Below are positions 8,872-19,209 of a stretch of DNA of 60,158 nt, one piece after another. Position 1 is the first letter of the stretch; each line of letters opens with the position of its first letter. The stretch covers positions 1 to 60,158 of the forward strand of contig NZ_QJUM01000035.1 in NCBI RefSeq assembly GCF_004327355.1. The letters are read 5' to 3'. The position numbers and the translations under genes are program-made. The notes under the pieces were generated by a model. The model made no database searches. It worked only from the letters and a program-made list of their open reading frames with translations, and had not been told where the DNA came from. The DNA comes from Phytopseudomonas dryadis. Lineage in GTDB: Bacteria > Pseudomonadota > Gammaproteobacteria > Pseudomonadales > Pseudomonadaceae.

Positions 8872-8962
8872 CGTAGGGTGGACGACGCTTGCCTGCGCGG
8901 CCCGATCCGTCCACCGCCCCGCAATCGCAATGGTGGACAAAAAGAGCGTTGTCCACCCTACG
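8872..8962. repeat. Hairpin repeat with CGTAGGGTGGAC ends
   Basis: The unit begins CGTAGGGTGGACGACGC and ends GCGTTGTCCACCCTACG, an inverted repeat of about 17 bases with one mismatch, enclosing about 57 bases. This type of GTAGGGTGGAC...GTCCACCCTAC element is common between Pseudomonas genes. Its position between neighbouring repeats suggests a hot spot where several elements have accumulated. Confidence 0.65.
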
Positions 8963-8964
8963 TC

Positions 8965-9096
8965 TGAACGACAAGCAAACCGCACAGGCTCTCTCGTCCA
9001 GCTTTCCAGCCTCAAGCGCTTTTGATCGAAGGCCGAAGGCCGCTATCGCTTTTGAGGTCCACTCAGCCCGTTCGCTCTGATACGACATTTGATCTG
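8965..9096. repeat. Dispersed ~132-bp repeat, family B, copy 1
   Basis: The unit runs from TGAACGACAAGCAAACCGCA to ACGACATTTGATCTG. A second copy in the same orientation lies at 41358-41490 with roughly 88% identity. A short piece of its tail (CAGCCCGTTCGC..GATACGA) also appears inverted at 46974-46995. No coding sense is apparent. Confidence 0.7.
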
Positions 9097-9124
9097 TGAT
9101 GCGGCACTAGACGGGATTCAATCT

Positions 9125-9176
9125 GTAGGATGGGTGATAACCCATCGGCAAATTGATGGGTTGCCACCCATCCTAC
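9125..9176. repeat. Hairpin repeat GTAGGATGGGTG, copy 1
   Basis: The palindrome GTAGGATGGGT...ACCCATCCTAC encloses a second inner dyad, CCCATCGGCAAATTGATGGG. A second copy with the same architecture is at 47021-47069. It lies about 190 bases beyond the end of the DUF58 gene. Confidence 0.75.
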
Positions 9177-9363
9177 ATGCCTGTTTGCTGCGCTACAGGG
9201 CTGCGTGCCCCTCCCACAGTCACAGTGCCTCATCCACAAATGACCGCTTTCGCCAGCGGATTCAGTGGCAAGTGCCGCGGATGATTTTGCCGGATGGCCG
9301 CGATCGGGGGCCAGGCTCCTGCGGGTCAAGGATCGAGACATTGCCTCTCCGGGTATCTTTTGC

Positions 9364-10695
9364 CTACAGCACGCCGGCCTTTTTCCAGGCCAGGTAGCGG
9401 CTGACCAGCTCGGGTCCCAGTTCGCCGGGGCGGGCGTCGAGCACCGGGACGTTGTGAGCCTGCAGGCGCTCGTGCAAGGCGTTGCGCGCGTTCAGGTAAT
9501 CCACCGCGCCGCAGTAGTCCAGTGCCGAGTCGTAGTGCTGCACCGGTTCCTGGCGCAGGCCGTCGAGGACCTCCTCGCGCAGGCTGGCGATCAGCACCCG
9601 GTGCTGGCGGCCGAGGCGTTTGACCGCACCGAGCAGCTCCTGATCGTCCTCGTCGCGCAGGTTGGTCACCAGCACCACCAGGGCGCGGCGGCGCTGGCGA
9701 CTGAGCAGCGCATCGGCGGCGGCGCCGAAGTCGGCGGGGCGCTGGGTGCTCTGCAGGTCGTACACGGCGTTGAGCAGCACATTGACCTGGGCCTGGCCCT
9801 TGACCGGTGGCAGGAAGCGGCTGTGTTCGCCGGCGAAGGTCATCAGGCCCACGGCATCGCCCTGGCGCAGGGCCACGTAGCTGAGCAGCAGGCTGGCGTT
9901 GAGGGCATGGTCGAAGTGCGACAGCTCGCCATCCTGGCTGCGCATGCGGCGCCCGCAGTCGATGAGAAAGAGGATCTGCTGATCGCGTTCGTCCTGGTAC
10001 TCGCGGGCGATGGGCGTGCGTTTGCGCGCGGTGGCCTTCCAGTCGATCTGGCGCAGCGTGTCGCCGTCGCGGAATTCGCGCAGTTGATGGAATTCCTGGC
10101 CCAGGCCCCGGCGCTGCTGCTGGCGCACGCCGAGCTGGCTGACCCAGTCGTCCACGGCCATCAACTGGGCGCCATACAGGCGGGCGAAGTCCGGGTAGAC
10201 CCGCGCCTCGTCGCGCACCGGCAGGTAACGCCGCGCTTGCCAGAGCTGCAGCGGGCTGGGCAGGGCGATCTCGCACTGGGCGAAGACGAAATGCCCGCGC
10301 AGCAGCGGCCGCACCCTGTAGCTGAAGCGGGTCTGCTCGCCCGGGTGCAATGCGACGCGCTGGGGCAGGTGCTCGAAGGCCATGTCCGGCGGCACGTGAT
10401 CGAACACCTGCAGCTGCAGCGCCCGGGCGTAGCCGTGATGGGCGGTCAGTTGCACCTCGCTCCAGCGCCCCAGCGGCAGGTTGCCCGGTAGCTGCCGCTC
10501 CAGGCGTGGCGAGGGTTGGCGGGACAGGCGCAGGGCGTCGACCAGCGCCGTGCCCGCCAGCACCAGCAGGGCGCCCCACCATAGCGCCTGGAGGGTCTCC
10601 GGCACGGCGATGGCGAGGGCGTCCAGAGCGCCGAGCAGGATGGCCACGGCGAGCAGGACGCCGAGCAGGGCGAGCAGAGTCGACGAAGGTTTCAT
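9364..10695 (-). CDS. DUF58 domain protein (vWA-like), MoxR partner
   Basis: The 443-residue protein has two hydrophobic segments near its N-terminus (about residues 6-30 and 35-52), then a large domain holding the DUF58 core: GQEFHQLREFRDGDTLRQIDWKATAR, then QILFLIDCGRRM, a vWA-like strand-loop with an aspartate in a MIDAS-like position. DUF58 proteins are regularly encoded beside MoxR AAA+ ATPases and are thought to be their clients or adaptors, probably anchored in the inner membrane. It is the last gene of the minus-strand cluster 16241-9364, 25 bases after the MoxR gene. Confidence 0.85.
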   Translation of the reverse strand: MKPSSTLLALLGVLLAVAILLGALDALAIAVPETLQALWWGALLVLAGTALVDALRLSRQPSPRLERQLPGNLPLGRWSEVQLTAHHGYARALQLQVFDHVPPDMAFEHLPQRVALHPGEQTRFSYRVRPLLRGHFVFAQCEIALPSPLQLWQARRYLPVRDEARVYPDFARLYGAQLMAVDDWVSQLGVRQQQRRGLGQEFHQLREFRDGDTLRQIDWKATARKRTPIAREYQDERDQQILFLIDCGRRMRSQDGELSHFDHALNASLLLSYVALRQGDAVGLMTFAGEHSRFLPPVKGQAQVNVLLNAVYDLQSTQRPADFGAAADALLSRQRRRALVVLVTNLRDEDDQELLGAVKRLGRQHRVLIASLREEVLDGLRQEPVQHYDSALDYCGAVDYLNARNALHERLQAHNVPVLDARPGELGPELVSRYLAWKKAGVL

Positions 10696-10720
10696 GCCGC
10701 GCTATCCGGGGTCGAGGCGT

Positions 10721-11766
<1,046 letters not shown>

Positions 11767-11770
<4 letters not shown>

Positions 11771-12981
11771 AGGGCATTCCTGAGTGTTTGCAGGTGGGCG
11801 ACCTGACGGGTGAAGTCGCTGGCGGTGAGGCGCTTTTTCGCCGGTGGCCGCATGGCCTGGCCGATGGCGCTGGAAGGCAGGCGGCTGAGACGGCCGAGTA
11901 CCTGCCATTGTTCGGCGACGCCCAGGCGTTCGAAACCGGGGTGACGGCGCCGCGCACGGCGCAGGATATCCTGCTGCAGGCCCTGCAGCAGGCTGTGCTG
12001 GCCGCCATGCCGGAGGAGGAAGTCGGCACTGCCGCGCAGGTGCTCCTGCAACTGCCTGCGGCTGGGCGGCAACGGCTGTCGCAGCGGGCCCTGGCGCAGC
12101 CCGACGTGCCACAGCAGCAGGGCGACCAGCAGGGCGAAAGCCAGGAGCGCCGCCGGGAAGTGGCGTAGCAGCAGGGTGGCCAGGCCGTCGCGCTCGGCAT
12201 GGTAGACCAGGGTCACGTCGCTGTCCTGGCTCAGGTACCAGAGCAGCCAGGCATTGTCGTAGTCGCCGAGTTGGTCGTTCTGCCAGATCCAGGCGTCGGT
12301 CAGCACGCTGACCAGGCCGTCGCCATGATAGATCTGCAGCAGGTGCGTGGCCCCGCCGCTGTTGGCCCAGACGTGGGCCAGGTCGTTGGCGTCGTAGAGG
12401 TGGAAGTCGGTGGCGAAGCCGATGTAGGCCGGGGCCTGTTCGTTTTCCAGGTAGAGCTTGGTCAGCTCGGGGTAGGCGTCCCGTGCCTCGGCTTCGACCT
12501 GATCCGCCTCGCTGCTGGCGGCCGCGTCGTCGCCGGCGACGCTTTCATCGTCTTCGTCGAGGTCTTCGACCGGGTACTGTTGCACGCCGAGGCTGTCGAG
12601 CAGCAGGTCGCCGCTCTTGCCTTCGTCCTCATCCCACATGCGCTCGGCGACGAACAGCAGGTGCCCGCCGTTCTCGGCCCATTGCAGCAGGCGCTCGCTC
12701 TGGCGCGGCGTGAGGTTGCTGCGGTTGCCGAGCAGCAGCAGGGTCTGCCCGCGGCTGGGCAGCGTCGACAGGCTGTTGAGATTCTCGGCGTGGCGTACCT
12801 TGAGGCCCTGCTGGCGCAGGAAGTGTTCGGCGCCGAGGTAGGGATTGGCGCGGGCCTGCGGCGAGGGGCCGTGGAGGATCACCTCATCGTAGGGCTCGGC
12901 GCGCCCCAGCAGGTAGCTGCCGAGCAGGCCGAGGGCGAGTACCAGGGCGGCACCGAGGGCGAAGCGCCATGGCCGGCTCAT
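11767..12981 (-). CDS. DUF4350 domain membrane protein
   Basis: The 404-residue protein has an N-terminal hydrophobic anchor (about residues 5-22), a large acidic extracytoplasmic domain (LLLLGNRSNLTPRQSERLLQWAENGGHLLFVAERM resembles the DUF4350 core) and a second membrane segment near residue 265 (FPAALLAFALLVALLLWHVGL), followed by a cytoplasmic tail of about 130 residues. Function is unknown. It overlaps the DUF4129 gene upstream and the MoxR gene downstream by 4 bases each. The chosen ATG at 12981 overlaps the upstream stop; the frame extends 14 codons further without a ribosome site. Confidence 0.8.
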
Positions 12982-14552
12982 GGACGCCTCCCGTGTTCGA
13001 CCAGGCGCCGCCAGTCGTTGCACAGCAGCGCGCGCGCTTCGCCCGGTGGCGGGCGGTGGCCATAGGCGAGGTTCTGCCAGTGGCGGGTCAGGGTCTGGCT
13101 GAAGTTGCTCAGCTCGGGATCGTCCAGGGTTTGCACCAGGGCGAGCACTTCAGCTTCGGTGTGCGCGCTTTTCAACGCCAGGCGCTGGTCGTGGATCAGC
13201 CGGCTGAGCAGGGCGCGATAGAGCAGGCCGAGCGCGGCGCGGGGATTTTCCTGCCAGAGGCGTTCGGCGCTGCCGGCAATGTCGTCGGGCAGGCTCTGCG
13301 GGGCGACTTCCAGGCCGAACAGCTGGCTCGGCGGGCTGGCCGTCTCGCGCTTCGGCAAACCGATGCGTCCGGCGAAGGTGTTGAGCCAGTCGCGGTAGCG
13401 CCAGATCAGCAGGGCGATCAGGCCGAACAGCAGGGCCCAGAGCACGGCTTCGAAGAACCGGGCGATGCCGTGCATGGCCTGCCAGTTCTCGCTCATCCTG
13501 AGCAGTTTTTCCAGACTCTCGGCGAAGTCCTTGCCGGCCTTTTCGTCGTCCTTGTCGGCGTCGCCGAGACGCCAGCGGGTGACCGTCTCGCGGTTCTCGA
13601 AGGGCGGCTCATCGAGTATCCGCATGGCGGCTTCGCGTGACGCCTGGCTGCTCAGCGGCTGAGCCAGCAGGCGCGGTGCGTCCGGGCCATCGGGGTCGTC
13701 GGCGGGGAGCGGGCAACTGCTTGGGGATGGCGCGGCCAGCGCCGGCGCGGGCGCCTGCAACGCCAGCAGCCCGATGCCCAGCAGCAGGGCATAGGCCACG
13801 CCGGTCAGGCGCTGGCGCAGTTGGCGGAACACCAGTTCGATATCCCAGGCTTCCAGCGCGGTGCGCCGGTTGAGGTACAGGCTGAACCCGCAAGCCACGT
13901 AGATCGGCTCCCAGAACACCAGGATCAGGGCGTAGGACAGGTTGGACAGGTGTTCCAGCCACAGCCAGTCGGTGGCGTCGGCATTGATCAGCGACTGCCA
14001 GCTCCACTCCAGCTCGACCTGCTGCGGCAACAGCAGGTAGGCCAGGGTGACCAGGCCGATCCACAGGGCCATTTCCAGGTGCACGCCGACCAGGGTCAGC
14101 CAGGTCGCGGCGCCGGCATCCTTTTGCGCCAGTACGCCCAGGCGCTGGCCGCGGGCCTTCCCGGCGAGGCCCTCGAGCTGCAGCACGGGCAGGTCGAAAC
14201 TGCGTGTCGGGCTGAGGCGGCGCCAGGTCAGGCTGGCCAGCAATTGCGCTTTGAGCAGCCCCGGAAAGGCTCGCAACGCTTGCTTGAGCGTGGGCGTATC
14301 GCCGAACAGGGCGCGCGACAGGATATACAGTGGCAGGCGTTCGTAAGCCGGCTTCAGCCACCAGAAGACGAACACGGCCCAGGACGGCGATTGCCACAAC
14401 AGCGCGCAGATCACGGCGAAGATCGGCAAGGTCACCAGCGCCCAGCTGGCCATCAGCAGGCCGGCATGACGACGGGCCATGAGCACGCCGAGATCCATGG
14501 CTTCCCAGGGATTGCGCGGGCGAATCGCCACGTCGGCGTCAGTCAGGCGCAT
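12978..14552 (-). CDS. DUF4129 domain polytopic membrane protein
   Basis: This 524-residue protein has four or five membrane segments in the first 260 residues, a Pro/Ala-rich periplasmic region, one more membrane segment (about 400-420) and a C-terminal cytoplasmic DUF4129-type domain (ENPRAALGLLYRALLSRLIHDQRLAL). That domain is found with MoxR and transglutaminase-like genes in many bacteria. Function is unknown. It overlaps the SpoIIM-like gene by 14 bases and the DUF4350 gene by 4. The start at 14552 gives MRLTDADVAIRPRNPWEAMDLG, which reads as real protein, unlike the longer open frame. Confidence 0.8.
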   Translation of the reverse strand: MRLTDADVAIRPRNPWEAMDLGVLMARRHAGLLMASWALVTLPIFAVICALLWQSPSWAVFVFWWLKPAYERLPLYILSRALFGDTPTLKQALRAFPGLLKAQLLASLTWRRLSPTRSFDLPVLQLEGLAGKARGQRLGVLAQKDAGAATWLTLVGVHLEMALWIGLVTLAYLLLPQQVELEWSWQSLINADATDWLWLEHLSNLSYALILVFWEPIYVACGFSLYLNRRTALEAWDIELVFRQLRQRLTGVAYALLLGIGLLALQAPAPALAAPSPSSCPLPADDPDGPDAPRLLAQPLSSQASREAAMRILDEPPFENRETVTRWRLGDADKDDEKAGKDFAESLEKLLRMSENWQAMHGIARFFEAVLWALLFGLIALLIWRYRDWLNTFAGRIGLPKRETASPPSQLFGLEVAPQSLPDDIAGSAERLWQENPRAALGLLYRALLSRLIHDQRLALKSAHTEAEVLALVQTLDDPELSNFSQTLTRHWQNLAYGHRPPPGEARALLCNDWRRLVEHGRRP

Positions 14553-15519
14553 GGCGCCCCCTGCCGGCCAGGCCCAGGTAGGCCAGTACCAGCAGCCACA
14601 GGCCGGCACCGACGATGTATTTGATATGCACGCTGGCAAAGGTCATCGATGACCAGTAGGCCTCGATGAAGGCGGCGATCAGCAGGAACAGCGTCGCGCC
14701 ACCGACCAGCCGCACCGCGCGCCTGGCCGCCAGGCGCAGCGCCTCGCCGCGCGGCAGGCGGCCGGGAGCGAGCAGCGCCCAGCCCAGTTTCAGGCCGGCG
14801 GCGCCGGCCAGGGCGATGGCGGTCAGTTCGAAGGCGCCATGGCCGATGACGAACGACCAGAAGGTTTCGCTGTAGCCCAGTTGCGTCAGGTAGCCGGCCA
14901 CGGCGCCGATCATCAGGCCGTTGAACAGCAGGAAGAACAGGCTGCCGAGGCCGAACAGCAGGCCGCTGGCGAAGGTCTGGAAGGCGATGCCGATGTTGTT
15001 CATGATGTAGAAGCCGAACATCATCCAGTCGTCGCCGGAGTCGCGTTCGCCGAAGCGGCCCAGGCGGCTGGTGTCGGGGTCGTACATGTTCTCCATCTCG
15101 CCGACCCGGCCGGGGTCGAGCAGGCTGTAGATCAGCTCGGGAAACAGGTAGACCAGCGTGCCCATCAGCGCCAGGCTGCCGAAGAACAGCAGGCTGGCAG
15201 CCATCACCAGGCGCCACTCCTCACGTACCAGGCGCGGAAAGCCGACGAGTACGAAACCGATCAACTGGGCGCCCAGCGGGCTGCGATGGCGATAGAACTG
15301 CTGGTGGCCGCGCAGCGCCAGTTGCTGCAGCTCGTCGATCAGGTGATTGCTGTAGCCACGTTCCCTGGCCAGGGCCAGTTGCTGGCACAGGCGCCGGTAG
15401 TCCGCGGCGAAGCCCTTGCCCTGCTCGGCTTCGCCCTTGCCGCGTTCGAGCCTGTCGAGTCGCTCGCCGAAGGCCTGCCATTCGCCCTGGTGCCTGCTTT
15501 CGAAAAGGCTCTGTTTCAT
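14539..15519 (-). CDS. SpoIIM/DUF95-family membrane protein
   Basis: The 326-residue protein has about 100 cytoplasmic residues, then five or so membrane helices, including FGFYIMNNIGIAFQTFASGLLFGLGSLF and VIGHGAFELTAIALAGAAGL. The IGHGAFELTAI segment is the hallmark of the stage II sporulation M family, found widely in non-sporulating bacteria. In this context it belongs with the MoxR set. It overlaps the RDD gene by 4 bases and the DUF4129 gene by 14. Function is unknown. Confidence 0.85.
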   Translation of the reverse strand: MKQSLFESRHQGEWQAFGERLDRLERGKGEAEQGKGFAADYRRLCQQLALARERGYSNHLIDELQQLALRGHQQFYRHRSPLGAQLIGFVLVGFPRLVREEWRLVMAASLLFFGSLALMGTLVYLFPELIYSLLDPGRVGEMENMYDPDTSRLGRFGERDSGDDWMMFGFYIMNNIGIAFQTFASGLLFGLGSLFFLLFNGLMIGAVAGYLTQLGYSETFWSFVIGHGAFELTAIALAGAAGLKLGWALLAPGRLPRGEALRLAARRAVRLVGGATLFLLIAAFIEAYWSSMTFASVHIKYIVGAGLWLLVLAYLGLAGRGRHAPD

Positions 15520-16241
15520 GTCGGGCCCAACAAGCCGCGGGCGATGCCGTTGATCCGCGCTTCGGCCTGTTCGGCGTCGACCTGCAGGGGCTCGGCGAGA
15601 ATCGCCGCCAGCTCGGCGCGGCGCGCGCTGGACAGGCCCTGGGCGCGCTCGGCGAAACCGAGCAGGGCGCGTTGTTCGCTCAGGTCGAGCGGCAAGGGCG
15701 CACGCACGGCCTCGGCCTCGGGCAGATCGGGGCGCGCGGCGGGCAGGTCGCGATACACCACCAGGGTGCCCGCGGCGATATCGCCCAGGCGCTTGAAGGC
15801 GCGGTGGCTGAGGCAACTGATGATCCCCAGGCTGTAGGCGAACGGCAGCAGGTCGACGAAGCGCAGCAGGTTGCGGGTCAGCGACGCGGCCCAGCCGACC
15901 GGGGTGCCATCGTCATGCACCACGCGCAGGCCGAGCAGTTGCTTGCCCGGCGAGCGCCCCTGATTGAGCACCTCGAACAGCACCATGTACCACCAGGTCA
16001 GCAGAAACAGCAGGATGGTCGCCAGGCCCATGCCGAACTGCCCGAGCAGGCCCAGCAACAGGTAGACGACGCCGAGAATGCAGCCGCGTATGAGCAGGTC
16101 GATGCCGAAGGCCAGCGCTCGCGGAACCAGTCCCGCCGGGCGCAGCATCAGATCGATGCCTTCGGGGGTTTCCACCTGATAACGCGTATCCAGCACCGGG
16201 CGCTGTGGTTGACGGGAATGGAGCGTCGAGGAAAAGGGCAT
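15516..16241 (-). CDS. RDD-family membrane protein
   Basis: The 241-residue protein has the RDD signature: an Arg-Ala start to helix 1 (LVPRALAFGIDLLIRG), a second helix pair, the RSPGKQLLGLRVV loop and an aspartate at FVDLLPF. RDD proteins are small multispan membrane proteins, some linked to cation exchange, most unassigned. The start is uncertain: ATG at 16241 is used, and an in-frame GTG lies two codons upstream. It is the first gene of the coupled MoxR cluster. A shrunken, broken copy of this gene lies at 18903-19110. Confidence 0.8.
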   Translation of the reverse strand: MPFSSTLHSRQPQRPVLDTRYQVETPEGIDLMLRPAGLVPRALAFGIDLLIRGCILGVVYLLLGLLGQFGMGLATILLFLLTWWYMVLFEVLNQGRSPGKQLLGLRVVHDDGTPVGWAASLTRNLLRFVDLLPFAYSLGIISCLSHRAFKRLGDIAAGTLVVYRDLPAARPDLPEAEAVRAPLPLDLSEQRALLGFAERAQGLSSARRAELAAILAEPLQVDAEQAEARINGIARGLLGPT

Positions 16242-16388
16242 CGTCACACTGCGCAGGGGAAAGCCCGATGCTAGGGGCTGTTGACGTTTCAGCGCAAGCC
16301 GCGTCGTCGCGAAAACAGGTCCCTGGCCAGCAGCGGGTAGAGGGAGCGGCCTGGCCGCCTGGCGGCCAGGTCACGCTACGCGGAACCT

Positions 16389-17150
16389 TCAGCGTGCTAC
16401 GGGCAGTACGCCGAAGATGGTGCGGTACAGCACACCCATGGCCACCACGAACAACGGGATGGTCCAGATCAGGCCGATACCCAGCGGGATGGCGCTGATG
16501 GCCACGATCAGGCCGAGCAGCAGGAACAGGCCGAAGACCTTGAACCAGTGCTGGCTGAGGGCCTTGCGCGAGGTTTCCAGCGCCTGCCATGGCGACAGGC
16601 CACGCTCCACCACCAGCGGAATCGCCAGCATGTAGGCGACCGCCAGGTAGATGCCCGGGAGCAGCAGGAGGAAGAAGCCGAGGTAGACCAGCAGCATCAT
16701 GACGATGGCGGTGATCAGCAGCGGTACGGTACGACCGAAGTGGCTGAAGATCTCGTTGAAGCTGAACGGCTGGCCGGCCGCGCGGCGGATGCCGACCATG
16801 TTCAGGCCCGCCATGAAGGGGTAGGACAAGGCCGAAGCGAAGAGGGTGGTGGCGATCTGGGCCAGGATGACCATGGCGACGCTTTCGCTGAGCGCGCTGA
16901 ACAGGCCGAGCACGCCGCCGATGATGAACGAGGCGACGAACAGCACCACGTAGAACACCAGGAAGCCGCCGATGATGATGCCTTTGGTGCCCTTGGTCAG
17001 TTGCCAGGCTTCGCTGATCAGCTCGCCGATGCTGAAGTCGTAACCGCGGCTCAGCGCCTGTTCGATGCTCGGAACCAGGTCGGTGCCTGGCGCATCCTGC
17101 AGGGCGCTGTTGGGGATGGCGTAGGGGTTTTGCGAGATGGCGTCACTCAT
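16389..17150 (-). CDS. Polytopic membrane protein, paralogue 1
   Basis: The 253-residue protein begins with a soluble N-terminus (NPYAIPNSALQ) and the conserved stretch SRGYDFSIGELISEAWQLTKG, then about six membrane segments and a very hydrophobic C-terminal half. I could not assign a family. A same-length paralogue, about two thirds identical and most alike over the last 80 residues, lies at 19210-19971. A shared leader, AAGGATGA...ATG, supports the start in both. It stands 147 bases before the RDD gene on the same strand and may be co-transcribed with the MoxR cluster. Confidence 0.8.
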   Translation of the reverse strand: MSDAISQNPYAIPNSALQDAPGTDLVPSIEQALSRGYDFSIGELISEAWQLTKGTKGIIIGGFLVFYVVLFVASFIIGGVLGLFSALSESVAMVILAQIATTLFASALSYPFMAGLNMVGIRRAAGQPFSFNEIFSHFGRTVPLLITAIVMMLLVYLGFFLLLLPGIYLAVAYMLAIPLVVERGLSPWQALETSRKALSQHWFKVFGLFLLLGLIVAISAIPLGIGLIWTIPLFVVAMGVLYRTIFGVLPVAR

Positions 17151-17331
17151 GAGTCATCCTTGGTTGAGTGTGGATAAGATTGTTTCGCAATGTTAGCGGC
17201 GCTGCCGGGAGCTAACAAGGGGCTCATGCCACGAGCATTCCCAGGTGTGCGGCCGGTCAAGTTTTGCCGTCGATGCTAGACTGCCGCGTCCTTTTGTCTA
17301 CTGCTGCATTCTTTGCCTACAGGAAGCCACC

Positions 17332-18762
17332 GTGACCTCCAGCCTGTTCTGGTACGACTACGAAACCACCGGCATCGACCCGCGCCGTGACCGCCCGCTG
17401 CAAGTCGCCGGTATCCGTACCGACGAGCAGCTCAACGAGATCGGCGAGCCGCTGAACCTGTATTGCCAGCCCAGCGACGACATCCTGCCGCACCCGGCCG
17501 CCTGCATGATTACCGGTATCGAACCGCAGTTGCTGGCCAGCAAAGGGCTCGGCGAAGCCGAATTCATGACCCGCGTGCATGCCGAGCTGGCGCTGCCAGG
17601 CACCTGCGGGGTGGGTTACAACAGCCTGCGCTTCGACGACGAGGTGACGCGCTACAGCCTCTATCGCAATTTCTTCGATCCCTATGCGCGCGAATGGCAG
17701 GGTGGCAACAGCCGCTGGGACCTGATCGATCTGCTGCGAACCGCCTATGCCTTGCGCCCCGAGGGCATCGAATGGCCGCAGGAGGACGGGCGCGTGAGCC
17801 TCAAGCTCGAGCGCCTGACCGCGGCCAACGGCATCGACCACGGCCAGGCCCATGACGCCCTGTCCGACGTACGCGCGACCATCGCCCTGGCGCGCCTGCT
17901 GCGTGAGCGCCAGCCGAAGCTCTATGACTACCTCTATCGCTTGCGCAGCAAGCAGCGGGTGCTCGACCAGGTGCGTCTGCTGCAGCCCATGCTGCATGTC
18001 TCCGGACGTTTCGCCGGAGCGCGGCACTACCTGGGGCTGGTCCTGCCGCTGGCCTGGCACCCGCGCAATCGCAACGCGCTGATCGTCTGTGACCTGCATC
18101 TCGACGCGGCGCCGCTGCTCGAGGACGACGCCGAGAGCCTGCGCCGCCGTCTGTACACCCGCCGCGAAGAGCTGCCTGAGGGCGAGTCGCCGGTGCCGCT
18201 GAAGCTGCTGCACATCAATCGTTGTCCGGTGGTCGCGCCGCTGAACGCGTTACGTCCCGAGGATTGCGCGCGGCTGCAACTGGACAAGGCCGAGTACCTG
18301 GGGCGAGCCCAGCGTCTGATCGAGGCCCAGGCCGTGTGGCAGGACAAACTGGCGCAGGTCTATGGCGACGAAGCGTTCGCTTCGGCCGAGGACCCGGAGC
18401 AGCAGTTGTACGACGGTTTCATCGGCGATCGCGACCGGCGCCTGTGCGAGCGCGTGCGCAATGCCGATCCGCTGCAACTGGCTGGGGACACCTGGCCGTT
18501 CGATGATCATCGCCTGCCCGAACTGTTGTTCCGTTATCGGGCGCGAAACTTTCCCGCGACATTGAACGCGGATGAACAACAGCGCTGGCGGGATTTCTGC
18601 CGGCAGCGCCTGACCCGGCCCGAACACGGCGCGCCGAATACGCTGGCAAGTTTCGAGGCGGCGCTGAACGACGCGTTGCCGGTGGCGACGGAGCGCCAGA
18701 GAAAGGGGCTGGAAGAGTGGCGCGAGTATGCCCGGCAGTTGCGTCAGCGTTATGCGCTGTAA
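17332..18762 (+). CDS. sbcB: Exodeoxyribonuclease I
   Basis: ExoI degrades single-stranded DNA 3' to 5' and acts in mismatch repair and in suppressing RecBCD-defective phenotypes. The protein is 476 residues, almost the E. coli length, with the DEDD exonuclease start WYDYETTGIDP (Asp9, Glu11) and the GVGYNSLRFDDEV and AHDALSDVRATIALARLL motifs. A GTG start at 17332 is chosen because AGGAAG precedes it and the frame upstream does not read as protein. Its last 330 bases or so are duplicated at 20046-20380. In P. aeruginosa sbcB also neighbours mvaT and purU, matching the order here. Confidence 0.95.
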   Translation: MTSSLFWYDYETTGIDPRRDRPLQVAGIRTDEQLNEIGEPLNLYCQPSDDILPHPAACMITGIEPQLLASKGLGEAEFMTRVHAELALPGTCGVGYNSLRFDDEVTRYSLYRNFFDPYAREWQGGNSRWDLIDLLRTAYALRPEGIEWPQEDGRVSLKLERLTAANGIDHGQAHDALSDVRATIALARLLRERQPKLYDYLYRLRSKQRVLDQVRLLQPMLHVSGRFAGARHYLGLVLPLAWHPRNRNALIVCDLHLDAAPLLEDDAESLRRRLYTRREELPEGESPVPLKLLHINRCPVVAPLNALRPEDCARLQLDKAEYLGRAQRLIEAQAVWQDKLAQVYGDEAFASAEDPEQQLYDGFIGDRDRRLCERVRNADPLQLAGDTWPFDDHRLPELLFRYRARNFPATLNADEQQRWRDFCRQRLTRPEHGAPNTLASFEAALNDALPVATERQRKGLEEWREYARQLRQRYAL

Positions 18763-18848
18763 ACGCGGCGCAATTATATCGGCGCGCTGTTCGCCGCGCT
18801 GCTTTTAGCCGTGTGCATAGGCCATGCGAGTTCCCGGGAGAAATTTTA

Positions 18849-18902
18849 ATGTCGCGTAGCGACTTCTGCTATTCGCCCATCAGGGTGCGCAGCTTGCCTT
18901 CG
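18849..18902 (-). pseudogene. mvaT internal fragment (codons ~36-54)
   Basis: These 54 bases match 20859-20912 inside mvaT with only two or three differences. The segment is fused directly to an RDD-gene fragment and has no start or promoter. It is the right edge of copy 1 of the ancient tandem duplication. Upstream of it, 18763-18848 still resembles the sbcB-mvaT intergenic region at 20381-20535, with a large internal deletion. Confidence 0.85.
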
Positions 18903-19110
18903 CGCAGCGGGCAGGTCGCGATACAACACCAGGTCACCAGGAACGGCGCAATGGTCGCGATGCCCATGCCGAGTTGGCCGAACGAACATGCCTGGCGTCA
19001 GGTCGACGACCGCGAGAATATCGCCGCGGATCAGCAGGTCGATGCCTTCCGGAGTTTCCACCTGATAGTGCGTATCCAGCACCGGATGCTGTTGTCGTGT
19101 GAGAGGAGGC
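18903..19110 (-). pseudogene. Internally deleted remnant of the RDD gene
   Basis: Reading the minus strand, LDTHYQVETPEGIDL (the RDD gene's N-terminus), DLLIRGDILAVVDL (first helix, shortened) and LVLYRDLPAARR (near its C-terminus) appear in order with the middle missing. It corresponds to a copy of 15516-16241 reduced to under a third of its length. A 78-codon open frame survives (18846-19082) but runs into antisense-fused mvaT sequence, so it is not a credible gene. Confidence 0.85.
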
Positions 19111-19209
19111 AGGCGGCATCGTCACGTCATATGAGCGAAGTCCGATGCTAGCCAGCAGCGAGGCAGGAAGCGACCTGGCCGCGAGAAGCGTGGCCAGGTA
19201 AGGAGGCGC

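Noticed and set aside
18846..19082. A 78-codon ORF in the RDD remnant as a possible new gene
   Set aside because: It is a fusion of shortened RDD pieces with sequence from inside mvaT and lacks the core helices. It is better seen as a scar.
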